From Halorubrum sp. F4 (GTDB taxonomy: Archaea; Halobacteriota; Halobacteria; Halobacteriales; Haloferacaceae), in the NCBI RefSeq assembly GCF_027257195.1, contig NZ_JAPDFS010000001.1, positions 126,798 to 190,797 on the forward strand: 64,000 nt of DNA, given 5' to 3'. Below the pieces are notes generated by a model. The model did not search any database, was not told the origin of the DNA, and worked only from the letters and a program-made list of their open reading frames with translations. The translations under genes were made by a program, and so were the position numbers. Shown here one piece after another: positions 26,174-34,863 of this stretch. The first letter of the stretch is position 1; every line of letters begins with the position of its first letter.

Positions 26174-26638
26174 ATGACCGGGTATCGAGACGACGAACGG
26201 GGGTTCGCGCCCATGGCGGGGACCGGCGTCCTCGTCGGCGTCGTGGTGTTGGTCCTGGCGGTCGTCGGGGCCGCGGTCTTCGGGCTCATCGACGGGGTCG
26301 CCCCGCCGGACGCGGAGTTCGAGGTCGAACGGGAGGCCGACGGTCTCGTCGTGGTCGCGGCCGGCCCGGACCCGGTCCCGGCCGAGGAGCTGTACGTCCG
26401 CGGGGAGGACCCCGACGACTCGGTGACGTTCGGCGGCTGGCCCGGGGAGGGCGTCGTCCGTCCGGGCGACCGGGTGGCGGTAGCCAACGCCACCGGTGAC
26501 GAGACGCTGGAGGTCGTCTGGGAGCCGGTGGCGTTCGACCGCAGCGAGACGCTCGGCAGCTACGAGCCCGACGAGGAGTCCGAGATCGACGAGTGGGCCG
26601 AGGAGAACGGGCCGGCGGCGGCCCCGGTCGCGGCGTAG
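26174..26638 (+). CDS. Type IV pilin-like protein (archaeal pilin N-terminal domain)
   Basis: A 154-residue protein. A short charged head (MTGYRDDERG) precedes the hydrophobic segment FAPMAGTGVLVGVVVLVLAV, matching the class III signal cut by the prepilin peptidase after RG. The extracellular part (residues 40-154) is acidic and beta-rich, as in haloarchaeal surface pilins or small pilin-like cell-surface proteins. No assembly ATPase or PilC gene is adjacent, so it is an orphan subunit. TTATAT is centred 27 nt before the ATG. Confidence 0.8.
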   Translation: MTGYRDDERGFAPMAGTGVLVGVVVLVLAVVGAAVFGLIDGVAPPDAEFEVEREADGLVVVAAGPDPVPAEELYVRGEDPDDSVTFGGWPGEGVVRPGDRVAVANATGDETLEVVWEPVAFDRSETLGSYEPDEESEIDEWAEENGPAAAPVAA

Positions 26639-26674
26639 GGAGACGGGGGTCCGTGAGTTGGCAGCCTCCACCGA

Positions 26675-26775
26675 TCAGAGCTCCACCCACTCGCCACACT
26701 CGTCGGACCGTTCGATCGTATCGAGGACCCGCTGGACCTGGTACCCCCGTCTTCGAACGACGGCTCCGCCCTCGC
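26675..26775 (-). pseudogene. Remnant of a Gfo/Idh/MocA oxidoreductase 3' end
   Basis: Read leftward, the sequence encodes GYQVQRVLDTIERSDECGEW then VEL and a stop at 26675-26677. This parallels GYEVQRTLDAIERSDERGER-VNL, the C-terminus of the intact oxidoreductase at 28258-29388. Just upstream of it, PSFEDG (compare PSFAEG) is one base out of frame because of a run of five G residues. The bulk of the gene is missing. It sits directly downstream of the M20 gene and is a direct repeat, diverged by roughly a quarter, of 28258-28345. Confidence 0.75.
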
Positions 26776-26835
26776 TCGGCGTAGCTCAATCGCTTCCGAT
26801 GAGTCGTCAGGACTGAACTGAAGATCCGGATCGAG

Positions 26836-28020
26836 TTAGGTCTCTTCAACGGAGACCGAACAGAGGTCTTCGACGGCGCGACAGAGGACGTCGACACTGT
26901 CATGTAGGAGATCGATCCGTGCCCATTCGTCAGTCGTGTGCGACTGGGCCGAGGTACCTGGACCCCAGATGATCGCCGGAATGCCGGCGTCGTTGACGAA
27001 GTTTCGTTGATCGGTGGCCGCGTTTTTGCCGGCAGGGGCGGTGTCGACACCGGCGACGTCGTTTGCGTGTTTCCTGAAAACCGTCGCGACGTGCTCGTCG
27101 GGGTCGATCTCAGCCGCCTCGTACGTCCGCACCCGGTCGATCGATACTTCGAATCCGTCGTCGCGGAGCGGATCGAACACCTCTTCGATCTCTTCGTCGA
27201 GAGCGTCGACGTCCTCCGACGGCAGAAACCGACGATCCATTCGGAGTTCCGCAGACTCCGGGATCACGTTCTCCTTGGTCCCCGCGGAAACCATCGTCGG
27301 CGTACACAGCGACTCGCCGATGAGCGGGTGAGTCCGTTCGGCGATCCGACGACGATAGGCGGAGAGCCGGGATTCGTTCCCGAAGAGCGCGTCGAGCGCG
27401 TTCTTTCCGAGTTCCGGCTTGCTCGCGTGGCTGGACTTCCCTCCGATCTCGACGGCGTACCACGCGAGTCCCTTCGCGACCGTGTGTACGTGTAGTTCTG
27501 TCGGTTCCAGAACCACTCCATAATCGGCATCGATGCCTTCCAACAACGTTTTGGTACCGGGCTCAGCGGTCTCCTCGCCCATCACGAAGGTAAGGATAAG
27601 CTTTCCATCGACAGCACCGGAGGACTCCGCAGCTCGCCCCGCAAGCATCGCGGCAGCGAGACCGGCTTTCATGTCGCTGGTACCGCGACCGTACACCCTC
27701 CCGTCGGCGACGACGCCGTTAAACGGATCGACAGACCAGCGATCGCGGTCCCCCGGTGGTACAACGTCCATATGGCCGTTGAGAACCAGCTTTCCCGCGT
27801 CCGGATCGCCGGCGCCTATCTCCGCGACGACTTGCGGACGATCGGGGTCGGGGCGGTCGACAATTTCCGCGTCGATCCCCCGACTTTCCAGCCACTCGTA
27901 GATGAATTCGGCTAGAGGTTTCTCCCGACCCGGCGGGTTCCGGGTGTCGATCGAAACGAGTTTGGCAAGGAGATCGGCTGCTTCCTCTTTGGACGTCTCA
28001 GGAGGGATTTCCCCGATCAT
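26836..28020 (-). CDS. M20-family metallopeptidase (ArgE/DapE-like)
   Basis: A 394-residue zinc-dependent deacylase. Metal and catalytic residues are visible in LNGHMDVVPPG (His and Asp), YGRGTSDMKAG (bridging Asp), MGEETAEPGT (catalytic and metal Glu) and the C-terminal SQSHTTDEW histidine. The dimerisation domain contains GKSSHASKPELGKNA. Substrate (N-acetylornithine, succinyl-diaminopimelate or another N-acyl amino acid) is not determined. The gene is richer in A/T, including at third codon positions, than its neighbours. It is flanked by an oxidoreductase-end remnant on one side and by an IS-like hairpin plus the intact oxidoreductase on the other, so lateral arrival is likely. ATATAAAT is centred 26 nt upstream of the start. 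Confidence 0.9.
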   Translation of the reverse strand: MIGEIPPETSKEEAADLLAKLVSIDTRNPPGREKPLAEFIYEWLESRGIDAEIVDRPDPDRPQVVAEIGAGDPDAGKLVLNGHMDVVPPGDRDRWSVDPFNGVVADGRVYGRGTSDMKAGLAAAMLAGRAAESSGAVDGKLILTFVMGEETAEPGTKTLLEGIDADYGVVLEPTELHVHTVAKGLAWYAVEIGGKSSHASKPELGKNALDALFGNESRLSAYRRRIAERTHPLIGESLCTPTMVSAGTKENVIPESAELRMDRRFLPSEDVDALDEEIEEVFDPLRDDGFEVSIDRVRTYEAAEIDPDEHVATVFRKHANDVAGVDTAPAGKNAATDQRNFVNDAGIPAIIWGPGTSAQSHTTDEWARIDLLHDSVDVLCRAVEDLCSVSVEET

Positions 28021-28199
28021 ATCGGTACCGCAATGAGAATGAATATAAATACCGTGGTTGTGCGGGACGTGAGTCCGTGTGATCTCATCGGATCAACAGT
28101 ACTGCGTTCACCTCCGGTACTGATTCATTCCGATAGAGGAGACATCATCGGAATTCATCCCTCCTGTCGGTGGCTCATATTTGAAAATTAACATCGGCC

Positions 28200-28245
28200 G
28201 GGCTTCCTCCCCGCGCTGAAGCGCGAGGCGTCCTCCGTGGATACT
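28200..28245. mobile_element. IS605/IS1341-like terminal hairpin remnant
   Basis: GGGCTTCCTCCCCGCGCTGA followed by AGCGCGAGGCGTCCTCCG has the layout of the ends of haloarchaeal IS200/IS605-group (TnpB) elements, where a GC-rich hairpin with a TGAA loop is flanked by CTTCCTCC-type sequence. The stem is CGCGC-TGAA-GCGCG (28212-28225). No tnpA or tnpB reading frame is present, so only an end, a non-autonomous element or an excision scar remains. Confidence 0.5.
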
Positions 28246-28257
28246 CCAGTCAGTCCG

Positions 28258-29388
28258 TTATAAGTTAACCCGTTCACCACGCTCGTCCGAGCGCTCGATC
28301 GCGTCGAGGGTACGCTGGACCTCGTATCCTTCCGCGAACGACGGCGAGAACTCGCCGCCCTCCGCGACCGCCGAGAGGAACTCGTAGTTCTCGTGGACGA
28401 AGGTGTGCTCCCAGCCGAGCACGTGGCCCGGCGGCCACCAGTGGTCGACGTAGGGGTCCGACTCGTCGGTGACGAGCACCGTCTCGTAGCCGCGGTCGCC
28501 CTCGCGGAGCACCTCGAGCTCGTTCAGCCGCTCGAGCGAGAACCGCAGGCTTCCCTTCGATCCGTGGACCTCGACCGTGTGGTCGTTCTTGTGGCCGGTC
28601 GCGAACCGCGACGCCTCGAAGGTTCCCATCGCGCCGGACTCGTAGGCGACCTGCGCCGAGAACGCGTCGTCGACCGTCACGTCGCGGTACTCCTCGACGT
28701 CGCCGTCGTCGTCGAGGACGGGTCGCTCCTCGACGAACGTCTCGAGGTGTCCGGAGACGCTGTCGATCCCGCCGACCGCGTCGCCGAGGAGGAACCCCGC
28801 GAGGTCGATCGAGTGCGCGCCCAGATCGCCGAGCGCGCCGGAGCCGGCGAGGTCGGCGTCCATGCGCCACGCCCAGGGCGCGTCCGGGTCGACGAGCCAG
28901 TCCTGGAGGTACCGACCGCGGACGTGTCGGATCTCGCCGAGTTCGCCGTCGGCGATCAGGTTCCGCGCGTGCTGGATCGCCGGAACGAACCGGTAGTTGA
29001 ACGCGCAGCCGGCGGGAACGTCCGCAGCGGCGGCCGCGTCGCGCATGCGCTCCGCCCCCTCGAGGGTGGGCGCGAGCGGCTTCTCACAGAGGACGGGAAC
29101 GCCCGCCTCCAGCGCGGCGACCGACGGGTCGACGTGGACGTGGTTCGGTCCGAGGTTGTAGAAGACGTCGACCGCCTCGATGGCGTCGGCCCAGTCGGTC
29201 TCGGTGTGGGAGAAGCCGAACCGTTCGGCCGCCTCCGCGAGCGCCTCCTCGTCGCGCCCGACGAGCGTGTGCCGCTCGACGTCGGGCGCGTCGGGGAAGA
29301 ACATCGGAAGCCGCGCCATCGCGTTCGCGTGCGCGTTGCCCATGAATCGATACCCCAGAACGCCGATCTTCAGTGGTTCGTCGGTCAT
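28258..29388 (-). CDS. Gfo/Idh/MocA-family NAD(P)-dependent oxidoreductase
   Basis: A 376-residue sugar or inositol dehydrogenase. The Rossmann start reads IGVLGYRFMGNAHANAM, the catalytic Lys lies in VLCEKPLAPT, and GALGDLGAHSIDLAGFLLGD holds the conserved Asp and His of the substrate site. The start at 29388 (MTDEPLKIGVLGY) is chosen because the Rossmann fold begins there; an arginine-rich upstream in-frame extension is a shadow of the isomerase gene. It follows the isomerase gene by 32 bp and is probably in the same operon. The polyol or sugar substrate is unknown. Its 3' end is duplicated in degraded form at 26675-26775. Confidence 0.92.
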   Translation of the reverse strand: MTDEPLKIGVLGYRFMGNAHANAMARLPMFFPDAPDVERHTLVGRDEEALAEAAERFGFSHTETDWADAIEAVDVFYNLGPNHVHVDPSVAALEAGVPVLCEKPLAPTLEGAERMRDAAAAADVPAGCAFNYRFVPAIQHARNLIADGELGEIRHVRGRYLQDWLVDPDAPWAWRMDADLAGSGALGDLGAHSIDLAGFLLGDAVGGIDSVSGHLETFVEERPVLDDDGDVEEYRDVTVDDAFSAQVAYESGAMGTFEASRFATGHKNDHTVEVHGSKGSLRFSLERLNELEVLREGDRGYETVLVTDESDPYVDHWWPPGHVLGWEHTFVHENYEFLSAVAEGGEFSPSFAEGYEVQRTLDAIERSDERGERVNL

Positions 29389-29420
29389 CGTTGTCGTTGT
29401 GGTCGTTCTCTCGCTCCCGA

Positions 29421-30392
29421 TTACTCCGCCCAGTACGCGTCGCCCGGCCGCGTCTCGAAGACGGCCCGCGAGAGCACGTCGACGGCCTTCTCCAGTCCCT
29501 CCCGCGAGGAGGTGAGCGAGTCCTCGTGTTCGATGGAGAGCGCGCCCTCGTAGCCGACCATCCGGAGCGTCGAGACGAAGTCCTTCCAGTGGGCCTCGTC
29601 GTGGCCGTACCCGATCGAGCGGAACAGCCACGAGCGGTCGGCCTCCTCGGTGTAGTCCGTCGTGTCGAGGACGCCCTTCACGCGGGCGTTCGACTCGTAC
29701 ACCCTCGTGTCCTTGGCGTGGACGTGGTGGATCGCGTCGTGCTCGCCCAGAAAGCGGATCGCCTCCGCCACGTCGATCCCCTGCCAGTAGAGGTGTGAGG
29801 GGTCGAAGTTCGTGCCGACGCGATCGTTGGTCGCCTCGCGGAGCGCGAGCATCCCGGTCGGCTCGTAGACGAGCATGTTCGGGTGCATCTCGATCGCGAG
29901 ATCGACGCCGTGGGCGTCGGCGTGTTCGGCCAGGTCGCTCCAGTACGGGATCGCGACTTCGTCCCACTGGTACTCGTGTGCCTCCGCGTGTTCGGTCGGC
30001 CACGGAGCGGTGATCCAGTTGGGCGTCGAATCGCCGGGCGCGCCCGCGGGCAACCCGGAGAAGCAGGTGACCGTGTCGACGCCGAGTTCGGCGGCCAACT
30101 CGATCGCCTCGCGCAGCTCCCGGTCGGCCCGCTCGGCCCGTTCCTCGTCGGGATGGAGCGGGTTGTTGTGGGTCGCCAGCGCGGAGACGCGCAGCCCGTG
30201 TTCCTCGAGCAGGTCGGCGAGCTCCGCCTGCGCCGCGTCGTTTCCGAGTAACTCCTCGCGGTCGAGGTGGTCCTCGCCGGGGAAGCCGCCGACGCCGATC
30301 TCGACCGCGTCGACGTCGAGCCCGGCGAGGTACGCGGACGCGTCCTCGATCGATTCGTCACCGAGCGGAACGGTCAGTACGCCGATGTCCAT
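29421..30392 (-). CDS. Sugar phosphate isomerase/epimerase (xylose isomerase-like TIM barrel)
   Basis: A 323-residue AP-endonuclease-2-fold enzyme. Metal ligands are expected in FSGLPAG, LAIEMHPNMLV (Glu), NFDPSHLYWQG (Asp, His), HVHAKDTRV and SIEHED, all recognisable for IolE/IolI-like isomerases. It is upstream of, and probably co-transcribed with, the Gfo/Idh/MocA oxidoreductase, a frequent pairing in sugar or cyclitol breakdown. AATAAA is centred 27 nt before the start codon. Confidence 0.92.
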   Translation of the reverse strand: MDIGVLTVPLGDESIEDASAYLAGLDVDAVEIGVGGFPGEDHLDREELLGNDAAQAELADLLEEHGLRVSALATHNNPLHPDEERAERADRELREAIELAAELGVDTVTCFSGLPAGAPGDSTPNWITAPWPTEHAEAHEYQWDEVAIPYWSDLAEHADAHGVDLAIEMHPNMLVYEPTGMLALREATNDRVGTNFDPSHLYWQGIDVAEAIRFLGEHDAIHHVHAKDTRVYESNARVKGVLDTTDYTEEADRSWLFRSIGYGHDEAHWKDFVSTLRMVGYEGALSIEHEDSLTSSREGLEKAVDVLSRAVFETRPGDAYWAE

Positions 30393-30554
30393 GCGTAGGA
30401 ATCTAACTACGTCCCGAATAAACCTTTAGGATACGGTCAGGTGGTCGCCGCTACGATCCGCAAGGACTCGAACCACGCACGAGCGAACCACGCACGACGT
30501 GAGACCGGACGCGAACCACATGAGGTTTTAACGGATGGAGCGTGTATGACCCCC

Positions 30555-31436
30555 ATGGGAATCCTCTCGCGCGCCTCCTACGTCATCCGCTCGAAGATGA
30601 ACGCCCTCCTGAACCGGGCCGAGGACCCGACGGAGTCGCTCGACTACTCCTACGAGCAGATGCGCGACGAGCTCCAGGACGTCAAACAGGGTATCGCGGA
30701 CCTCACGACCCAGAAGAAGCGCCTGGAGATCCAGAAGCGCAAGCTCGAGGAGAACGTCGAGAAGCACAACCGGCAGGCGAGGGAGGCGGTCCAACAGGAC
30801 CGCGACGACCTCGCGCGGAAGGCCCTCGAGAAGAAGAAGTCGAAGATGACGCAGATCGAGGAGCTGGAGGGACAGATCGCGAAGCTGAACGACACTCAGG
30901 ACCAACTCGTCGAGAAGAAGAACAAGCTCCAGAACCGCATCGAGGAGTTCCGCACGAGAAAGGAGACGATGAAGGCCCGCTACGAGGCCGCGGAGGCGTC
31001 CTCGCGCGTCTCGGAGGCGATGACCGGCGTCGGCGACGAGATGGAGGACGTGAGCCGGTCGATCGAGCGGGCCGAGGAGCGCACGGAGGAGATGGAGGCG
31101 CGCGCGGAGGCGATGGACGAGCTCGAGGAGACCGGCGCGTTCGAGGACGCGCTCTCGGACAAGGACAGCATCGACCGCGAGCTGGAGGGGCTCTCGACGA
31201 ACAGCGAGGTCGACGCCGAACTCGAGACGCTGAAAGGCGAACTCGGGAAGGCGGACGCCCCGAGCGAGGACGCGAACGGCGCGAGCGAGAGCACGGACGA
31301 GGAGATCGACGCCGAGCTCGACGACCTCCAGGCCGAGGTCGACGGCGCGGACCTGGAGGCGGACCTCGAGGAGGACCTCGAAACCGACGTGGAACTCGAG
31401 GAGTCCGAGGTCGACGCGGACGAACCGAAGAACTAG
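30555..31436 (+). CDS. pspA: PspA/IM30/Vipp1-family membrane-stress protein
   Basis: A 293-residue protein with the PspA core. The N-terminal amphipathic helix MGILSRASYVIRSKMNALLN leads into a long charged coiled coil (about 25-215), followed by an acidic, disordered haloarchaeal tail of about 60 residues. PspA proteins bind and stabilise the cytoplasmic membrane as ESCRT-III-like polymers. The start at 30555 is supported by TTTTAA centred 26 nt upstream and by the family N-terminus; the ATG at 30546 is only 17 nt from that element and adds MTP. Confidence 0.92.
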   Translation: MGILSRASYVIRSKMNALLNRAEDPTESLDYSYEQMRDELQDVKQGIADLTTQKKRLEIQKRKLEENVEKHNRQAREAVQQDRDDLARKALEKKKSKMTQIEELEGQIAKLNDTQDQLVEKKNKLQNRIEEFRTRKETMKARYEAAEASSRVSEAMTGVGDEMEDVSRSIERAEERTEEMEARAEAMDELEETGAFEDALSDKDSIDRELEGLSTNSEVDAELETLKGELGKADAPSEDANGASESTDEEIDAELDDLQAEVDGADLEADLEEDLETDVELEESEVDADEPKN

Positions 31437-31441
31437 GCAGT

Positions 31442-32380
31442 TCAGCCGTGGGTGTACCCGCGGTCCGGAAGCGGGTCGCCGTCGGCGGCGACCTCCTCGT
31501 CCGCCTCGACGACCGTCCCGACCCGAACGAGGCCGGCCGGACACTCCTCCCGAAGCCGATCGACGTCCGCGTCCGGCACCGTACACACCAACTCGAAGTC
31601 CTCGCCGAAGTGTGCGGCGAGCTCGAAGCGTTCCTCGTCGCCGTCGGCGTCGCCGACGCTGCCACCGTCCCCGATCACGTCGTTGACGGCGGGATGAACC
31701 GGAACCGCGTCGCGGTCGAGCGCGAATCCGACCTCGCTCGCCTCCGCGAGCTGGTGGAGCGACCGCGCGAGACCGTCCGAGGAGTCCATCATCGCCGTCG
31801 CGCTCCCGGCCAGCACCCGACCGTCGGCGATCCGGGGGGTAAAGCGGAAGAGGTCGTTCGCGCGCTCGACCGCGGCCTCGGTTCCGCGCTCGAAGAGCCG
31901 GAGCGCGGCTGCCGAGCGGCCCCACTCGCCGGTCACACAGAGCGCGTCGCCCGGCTCGGCCCCGCTCCGGGTGACACCGCCGGAAGCGGAAGCGGCGTCG
32001 CCGCCGTCGACGGTCCCGATGGCGGTCGTCGCGGTCGTGAACTCCACGTGTTCGTCGAGGTCGCCGCCGACGTACTCCGCGCCGACGGCCTCACAGACGT
32101 CGACCGCGCCGGCGACGAACCGGTCGAGTTGGCCCGGATCGAACGTCTCGTCGGCGTAGACGGCGACGGCCGCGGTCGCCGCTCCCCCCATCGCTGCGAC
32201 GTCGGACAGCGACGCTCCCACCGCGCGCCACCCGGCAGTGTACCGGGTCGTTCCCCGCGGGAAGTCGGTCCGCTCGTGGAGCATGTCGGTGGTGATGACG
32301 GTGCCGTCCACGACGGCCGCGTCGTCGCCGGCGCGGGGGAGGTCGGCCGCGAGTCTCCGGAGGGCGTCGCGCTCGTTCAC
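31442..32380 (-). CDS. thiL: Thiamine-monophosphate kinase
   Basis: A 312-residue ATP-dependent kinase that makes thiamine diphosphate from thiamine monophosphate. Landmarks are AGDDAAVVDG at the N-terminus, TDMLHERTDFPRG, VGASLSDVAAMGG, YVGGDLDE, SGGVTRSGAEPGDALCVTG, MDSSDGLARSLHQLAE and HFGEDFELVC. The GTG at 32380 (VNERDALRRL) is chosen because the kinase fold begins there; longer in-frame upstream codons run into the divergent gene. It converges with pspA (5 bp between the stop codons). Confidence 0.92.
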   Translation of the reverse strand: MNERDALRRLAADLPRAGDDAAVVDGTVITTDMLHERTDFPRGTTRYTAGWRAVGASLSDVAAMGGAATAAVAVYADETFDPGQLDRFVAGAVDVCEAVGAEYVGGDLDEHVEFTTATTAIGTVDGGDAASASGGVTRSGAEPGDALCVTGEWGRSAAALRLFERGTEAAVERANDLFRFTPRIADGRVLAGSATAMMDSSDGLARSLHQLAEASEVGFALDRDAVPVHPAVNDVIGDGGSVGDADGDEERFELAAHFGEDFELVCTVPDADVDRLREECPAGLVRVGTVVEADEEVAADGDPLPDRGYTHG

Positions 32381-32498
32381 GCTCCCCGAAGGGGTCGGCG
32401 GGGGGTTAGGTGGTTCGGTCGGCGACCGACCGCTCTCGTTCTCGGCGGTCACCGTCGCGGAGCGGCGGAGTTTTCCCGCTGCCGCCCGGCCTGCGGGT

Positions 32499-33815
32499 AT
32501 GGACGAGGACCTCATCGACGAGACCGGGACCCCGCTGTCCCGATACACCAAACTTCCCGGAACGGGCTTTTTTTACCCCGACTCGCTCGATGACGAACGC
32601 GCGGAGCGGCGCGCCCGCGAGACGATCGAAGGCAGCGAGGCGGTCGTGATCGCCGACGGCGACGCCGACGGGCTCGCCTGCGCCGCGATGATCCGCGAGG
32701 CGTACGACGCCGCCCTCGACGTCGAACCCTTCGAGACCGTTATCGCGGAGCGAGCGACGGACGGGGCCGAAACCAGCGAGGCTGAAACCGCCGACGGCGA
32801 CGATGCCGTGGACGGCGGGACCGCCGACGCCGACGAGGATGCCGCGGGAGTCGCCGAAGCCGACGATCCGACCGAGAACGCCCACGCGGAGTCGCCGGTG
32901 GGCCTGGTCTCGGCCGGGCCGTACTCGCTCGACACCGCCCTCGAACGCGTCGTCGCGTACGCGGACGACGGGATCGACCTCTACGTCTGTGACCTCTGTC
33001 CCGACGAGTTCGAGCCGATCGAGGAGGCGCTGGACGCGCTCTCGGAGTCGTGCGAGTCGATCCGATGGTTCGACCACCACCAGTGGAACGACGCGGTCGC
33101 GGCGGCGGTCCGAGAGCGCGGCGTCGACCTCGTCGTCGGCGAGTCCGACGAGGAGTGTACCGCGGACGTGACGCTCCGATCGCTCGATCACGACTTCGAC
33201 GAGCGCTGGACCGAGCTCGCGGCGGTGACCCGCGACCACGACCTCTGGATCAAGGAGGACTCCCGCTCGGACGACCTCGCCGACTACTCCTACTGGTCCG
33301 GGAGCGAGGAGTACGCGGCCGTGATCGGCGCGTACGGGGCGGACCTCCCGCCCGTCGTCCGCGAGTACGTCGAGGCGCGCCGGGTCGAGAAGGCCGCGCG
33401 GATCGACGCCGCCGTCGACCGCGCCGCTACCCACGAGGTCGGCGACTGGCGCGTCGCGGTGACGTACGGCCGGTGTTCACAGAACGAAGTGGCCGAGCGC
33501 CTTCGAGAGAAGGGAGCCGACGCCGTCGTGATAGTCAAGCCCGCGGGCTCGGCGTCGATCCGCGGCTCCGAGGACTTCCAGCACGCCCACGAGGTCGCAG
33601 GGAAGGTGAACGGCGGGGGCCACCCGCAGGCGGCGGGGTGTAAGCCCGACATCTACGACGACATGCTCGATTACGCGCACCACTGGAGCACGGAGGGACA
33701 GGCGTGTAAGCGGGTCATTCTCGCCGCGTTCGAGGCCGTCGCGGAGGAGGTCGAAGCGGGCAACGCTGTCGACGACGACGATGCCGACGAAGCGGTCGCT
33801 GACGACGATCAGTAG
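32499..33815 (+). CDS. Archaeal RecJ-like DHH phosphoesterase
   Basis: A 438-residue nuclease-fold protein with intact motifs. DGDADG is at residues 53-58 and WFDHH, giving DHH, at 192-194; the C-terminal DHHA1 domain shows KVNGGGHPQAAGCKPD. An acidic insert at about 88-130 is species-type. Archaeal relatives act as single-strand exonucleases in replication or repair, or as oligonucleotide phosphodiesterases. In contrast to the 23.1-25.3 kb protein, the catalytic residues are kept. The start has TTTTCC centred 25 nt upstream; in-frame codons further upstream belong to the thiL region. Confidence 0.88.
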   Translation: MDEDLIDETGTPLSRYTKLPGTGFFYPDSLDDERAERRARETIEGSEAVVIADGDADGLACAAMIREAYDAALDVEPFETVIAERATDGAETSEAETADGDDAVDGGTADADEDAAGVAEADDPTENAHAESPVGLVSAGPYSLDTALERVVAYADDGIDLYVCDLCPDEFEPIEEALDALSESCESIRWFDHHQWNDAVAAAVRERGVDLVVGESDEECTADVTLRSLDHDFDERWTELAAVTRDHDLWIKEDSRSDDLADYSYWSGSEEYAAVIGAYGADLPPVVREYVEARRVEKAARIDAAVDRAATHEVGDWRVAVTYGRCSQNEVAERLREKGADAVVIVKPAGSASIRGSEDFQHAHEVAGKVNGGGHPQAAGCKPDIYDDMLDYAHHWSTEGQACKRVILAAFEAVAEEVEAGNAVDDDDADEAVADDDQ

Positions 33816-33875
33816 ACGAGGGAAAACGACGGCAGGAACGGGCTCCGTTTCGGATCGCTTCCGACGACGAGCTAC

Positions 33876-34787
33876 CTACGACGAGGACGGCGACATCGAG
33901 ATGTTCAGACTCTTCTGGACCAGCTGGGTGAACGCCATCGAGCAGAGGAAGTACCAGACGATCCACATCTGGATCGGGCCGACGAGACCGGCGTCCCAGG
34001 TGACCGTGCCCGCGAGCGGGACGACGAGCTCCTGGGCGGCGATCGCGGGATACGCGGCGTTGGACCCGCGATAGCCGATGACCCAGAACATCCAGAGGAA
34101 CGCCGGAATGGTCAGGAACATGATCCACACCATCGGGCGGAACTGCTCTTTGAACATCCCGAGCTGGTCGCCCATCGCGTCCATCTGCTCCTGTTGGATC
34201 GCGTCGAGCGCCTCCTGGTCGTCGCGCTCCTTGGCGTCCTTTCGGCGCTCCTGGATCTCCTTCATGCGGTCCTGGTACTGGCTCATCTTCTCCATGTCCA
34301 TCAGTCCCGCGCGCAACAGCGTGGAGTAGAGGCCGGTTCCCAACGCGATCACCATGATGATGACGTAGAAGGGGACGATCTCGAGGAGCGGGCCCAACAC
34401 CAAGTCGATCGCGCCGGCGATGACGTTTCGAACCGGCGAGACCGCGTAGCCGACGAACGCGCCGACCGTCGCCAGCGCCGCCAGCTTGTCCCACTTCGTC
34501 CACGAGGTGGTCTCCGGGGTCTCGGCGTCGCCGCCGCCACCGCTCCCGTCGTCGTCGGTCAATCCGGCCTCGATCGCCTCGCGGTCGGCGAGCGCGAACC
34601 CGGTCTCGCCGTCGACGAGGACCTCCTTCTCGATGAGCCGTCCCCACTGTCCGCTGGTGATCTCGTCGCGGACCTCGACCCACTGGACCTCGCCGTCGGC
34701 GGCGTGATCCAGGACGGTTTCGATCGCGTCCCGCATCTCGCCGTCCTCCGAGACGAGCGAGCGGACGCGCCGTTCGACCTTACTCAT
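33876..34787 (-). CDS. DUF106/EMC3-YidC-Oxa1 superfamily membrane insertase
   Basis: A 303-residue membrane protein. A soluble N-terminal helical domain (1-95) precedes three or four membrane segments, and between the first two of these lies the coiled cytoplasmic hairpin MEKMSQYQDRMKEIQERRKD. The arrangement is that of archaeal DUF106, homologous to YidC/Oxa1 and eukaryotic EMC3, which insert membrane proteins. The neighbour adk on the same strand is a conserved association in haloarchaea. TTCTTAACC lies about 27 nt before the start. Confidence 0.9.
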   Translation of the reverse strand: MSKVERRVRSLVSEDGEMRDAIETVLDHAADGEVQWVEVRDEITSGQWGRLIEKEVLVDGETGFALADREAIEAGLTDDDGSGGGGDAETPETTSWTKWDKLAALATVGAFVGYAVSPVRNVIAGAIDLVLGPLLEIVPFYVIIMVIALGTGLYSTLLRAGLMDMEKMSQYQDRMKEIQERRKDAKERDDQEALDAIQQEQMDAMGDQLGMFKEQFRPMVWIMFLTIPAFLWMFWVIGYRGSNAAYPAIAAQELVVPLAGTVTWDAGLVGPIQMWIVWYFLCSMAFTQLVQKSLNISMSPSSS

Positions 34788-34863
34788 TATCGAGCGGTTA
34801 GCGGTCGACGGTTAAGAACCTTGTAGGATCGTCGCCGCGAGACGGTCGCGACGACGGGACCGA

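Noticed and set aside
30528-31925. Long minus-strand open frame opposite pspA and into thiL
   Set aside because: Arginine-rich mirror of the PspA coiled coil; the PspA frame has family N-terminus and promoter.
32566-32574. T-run as a terminator
   Set aside because: It lies inside the coding sequence of the DHH phosphoesterase (GTGFFYPDS) and encodes the FF pair.
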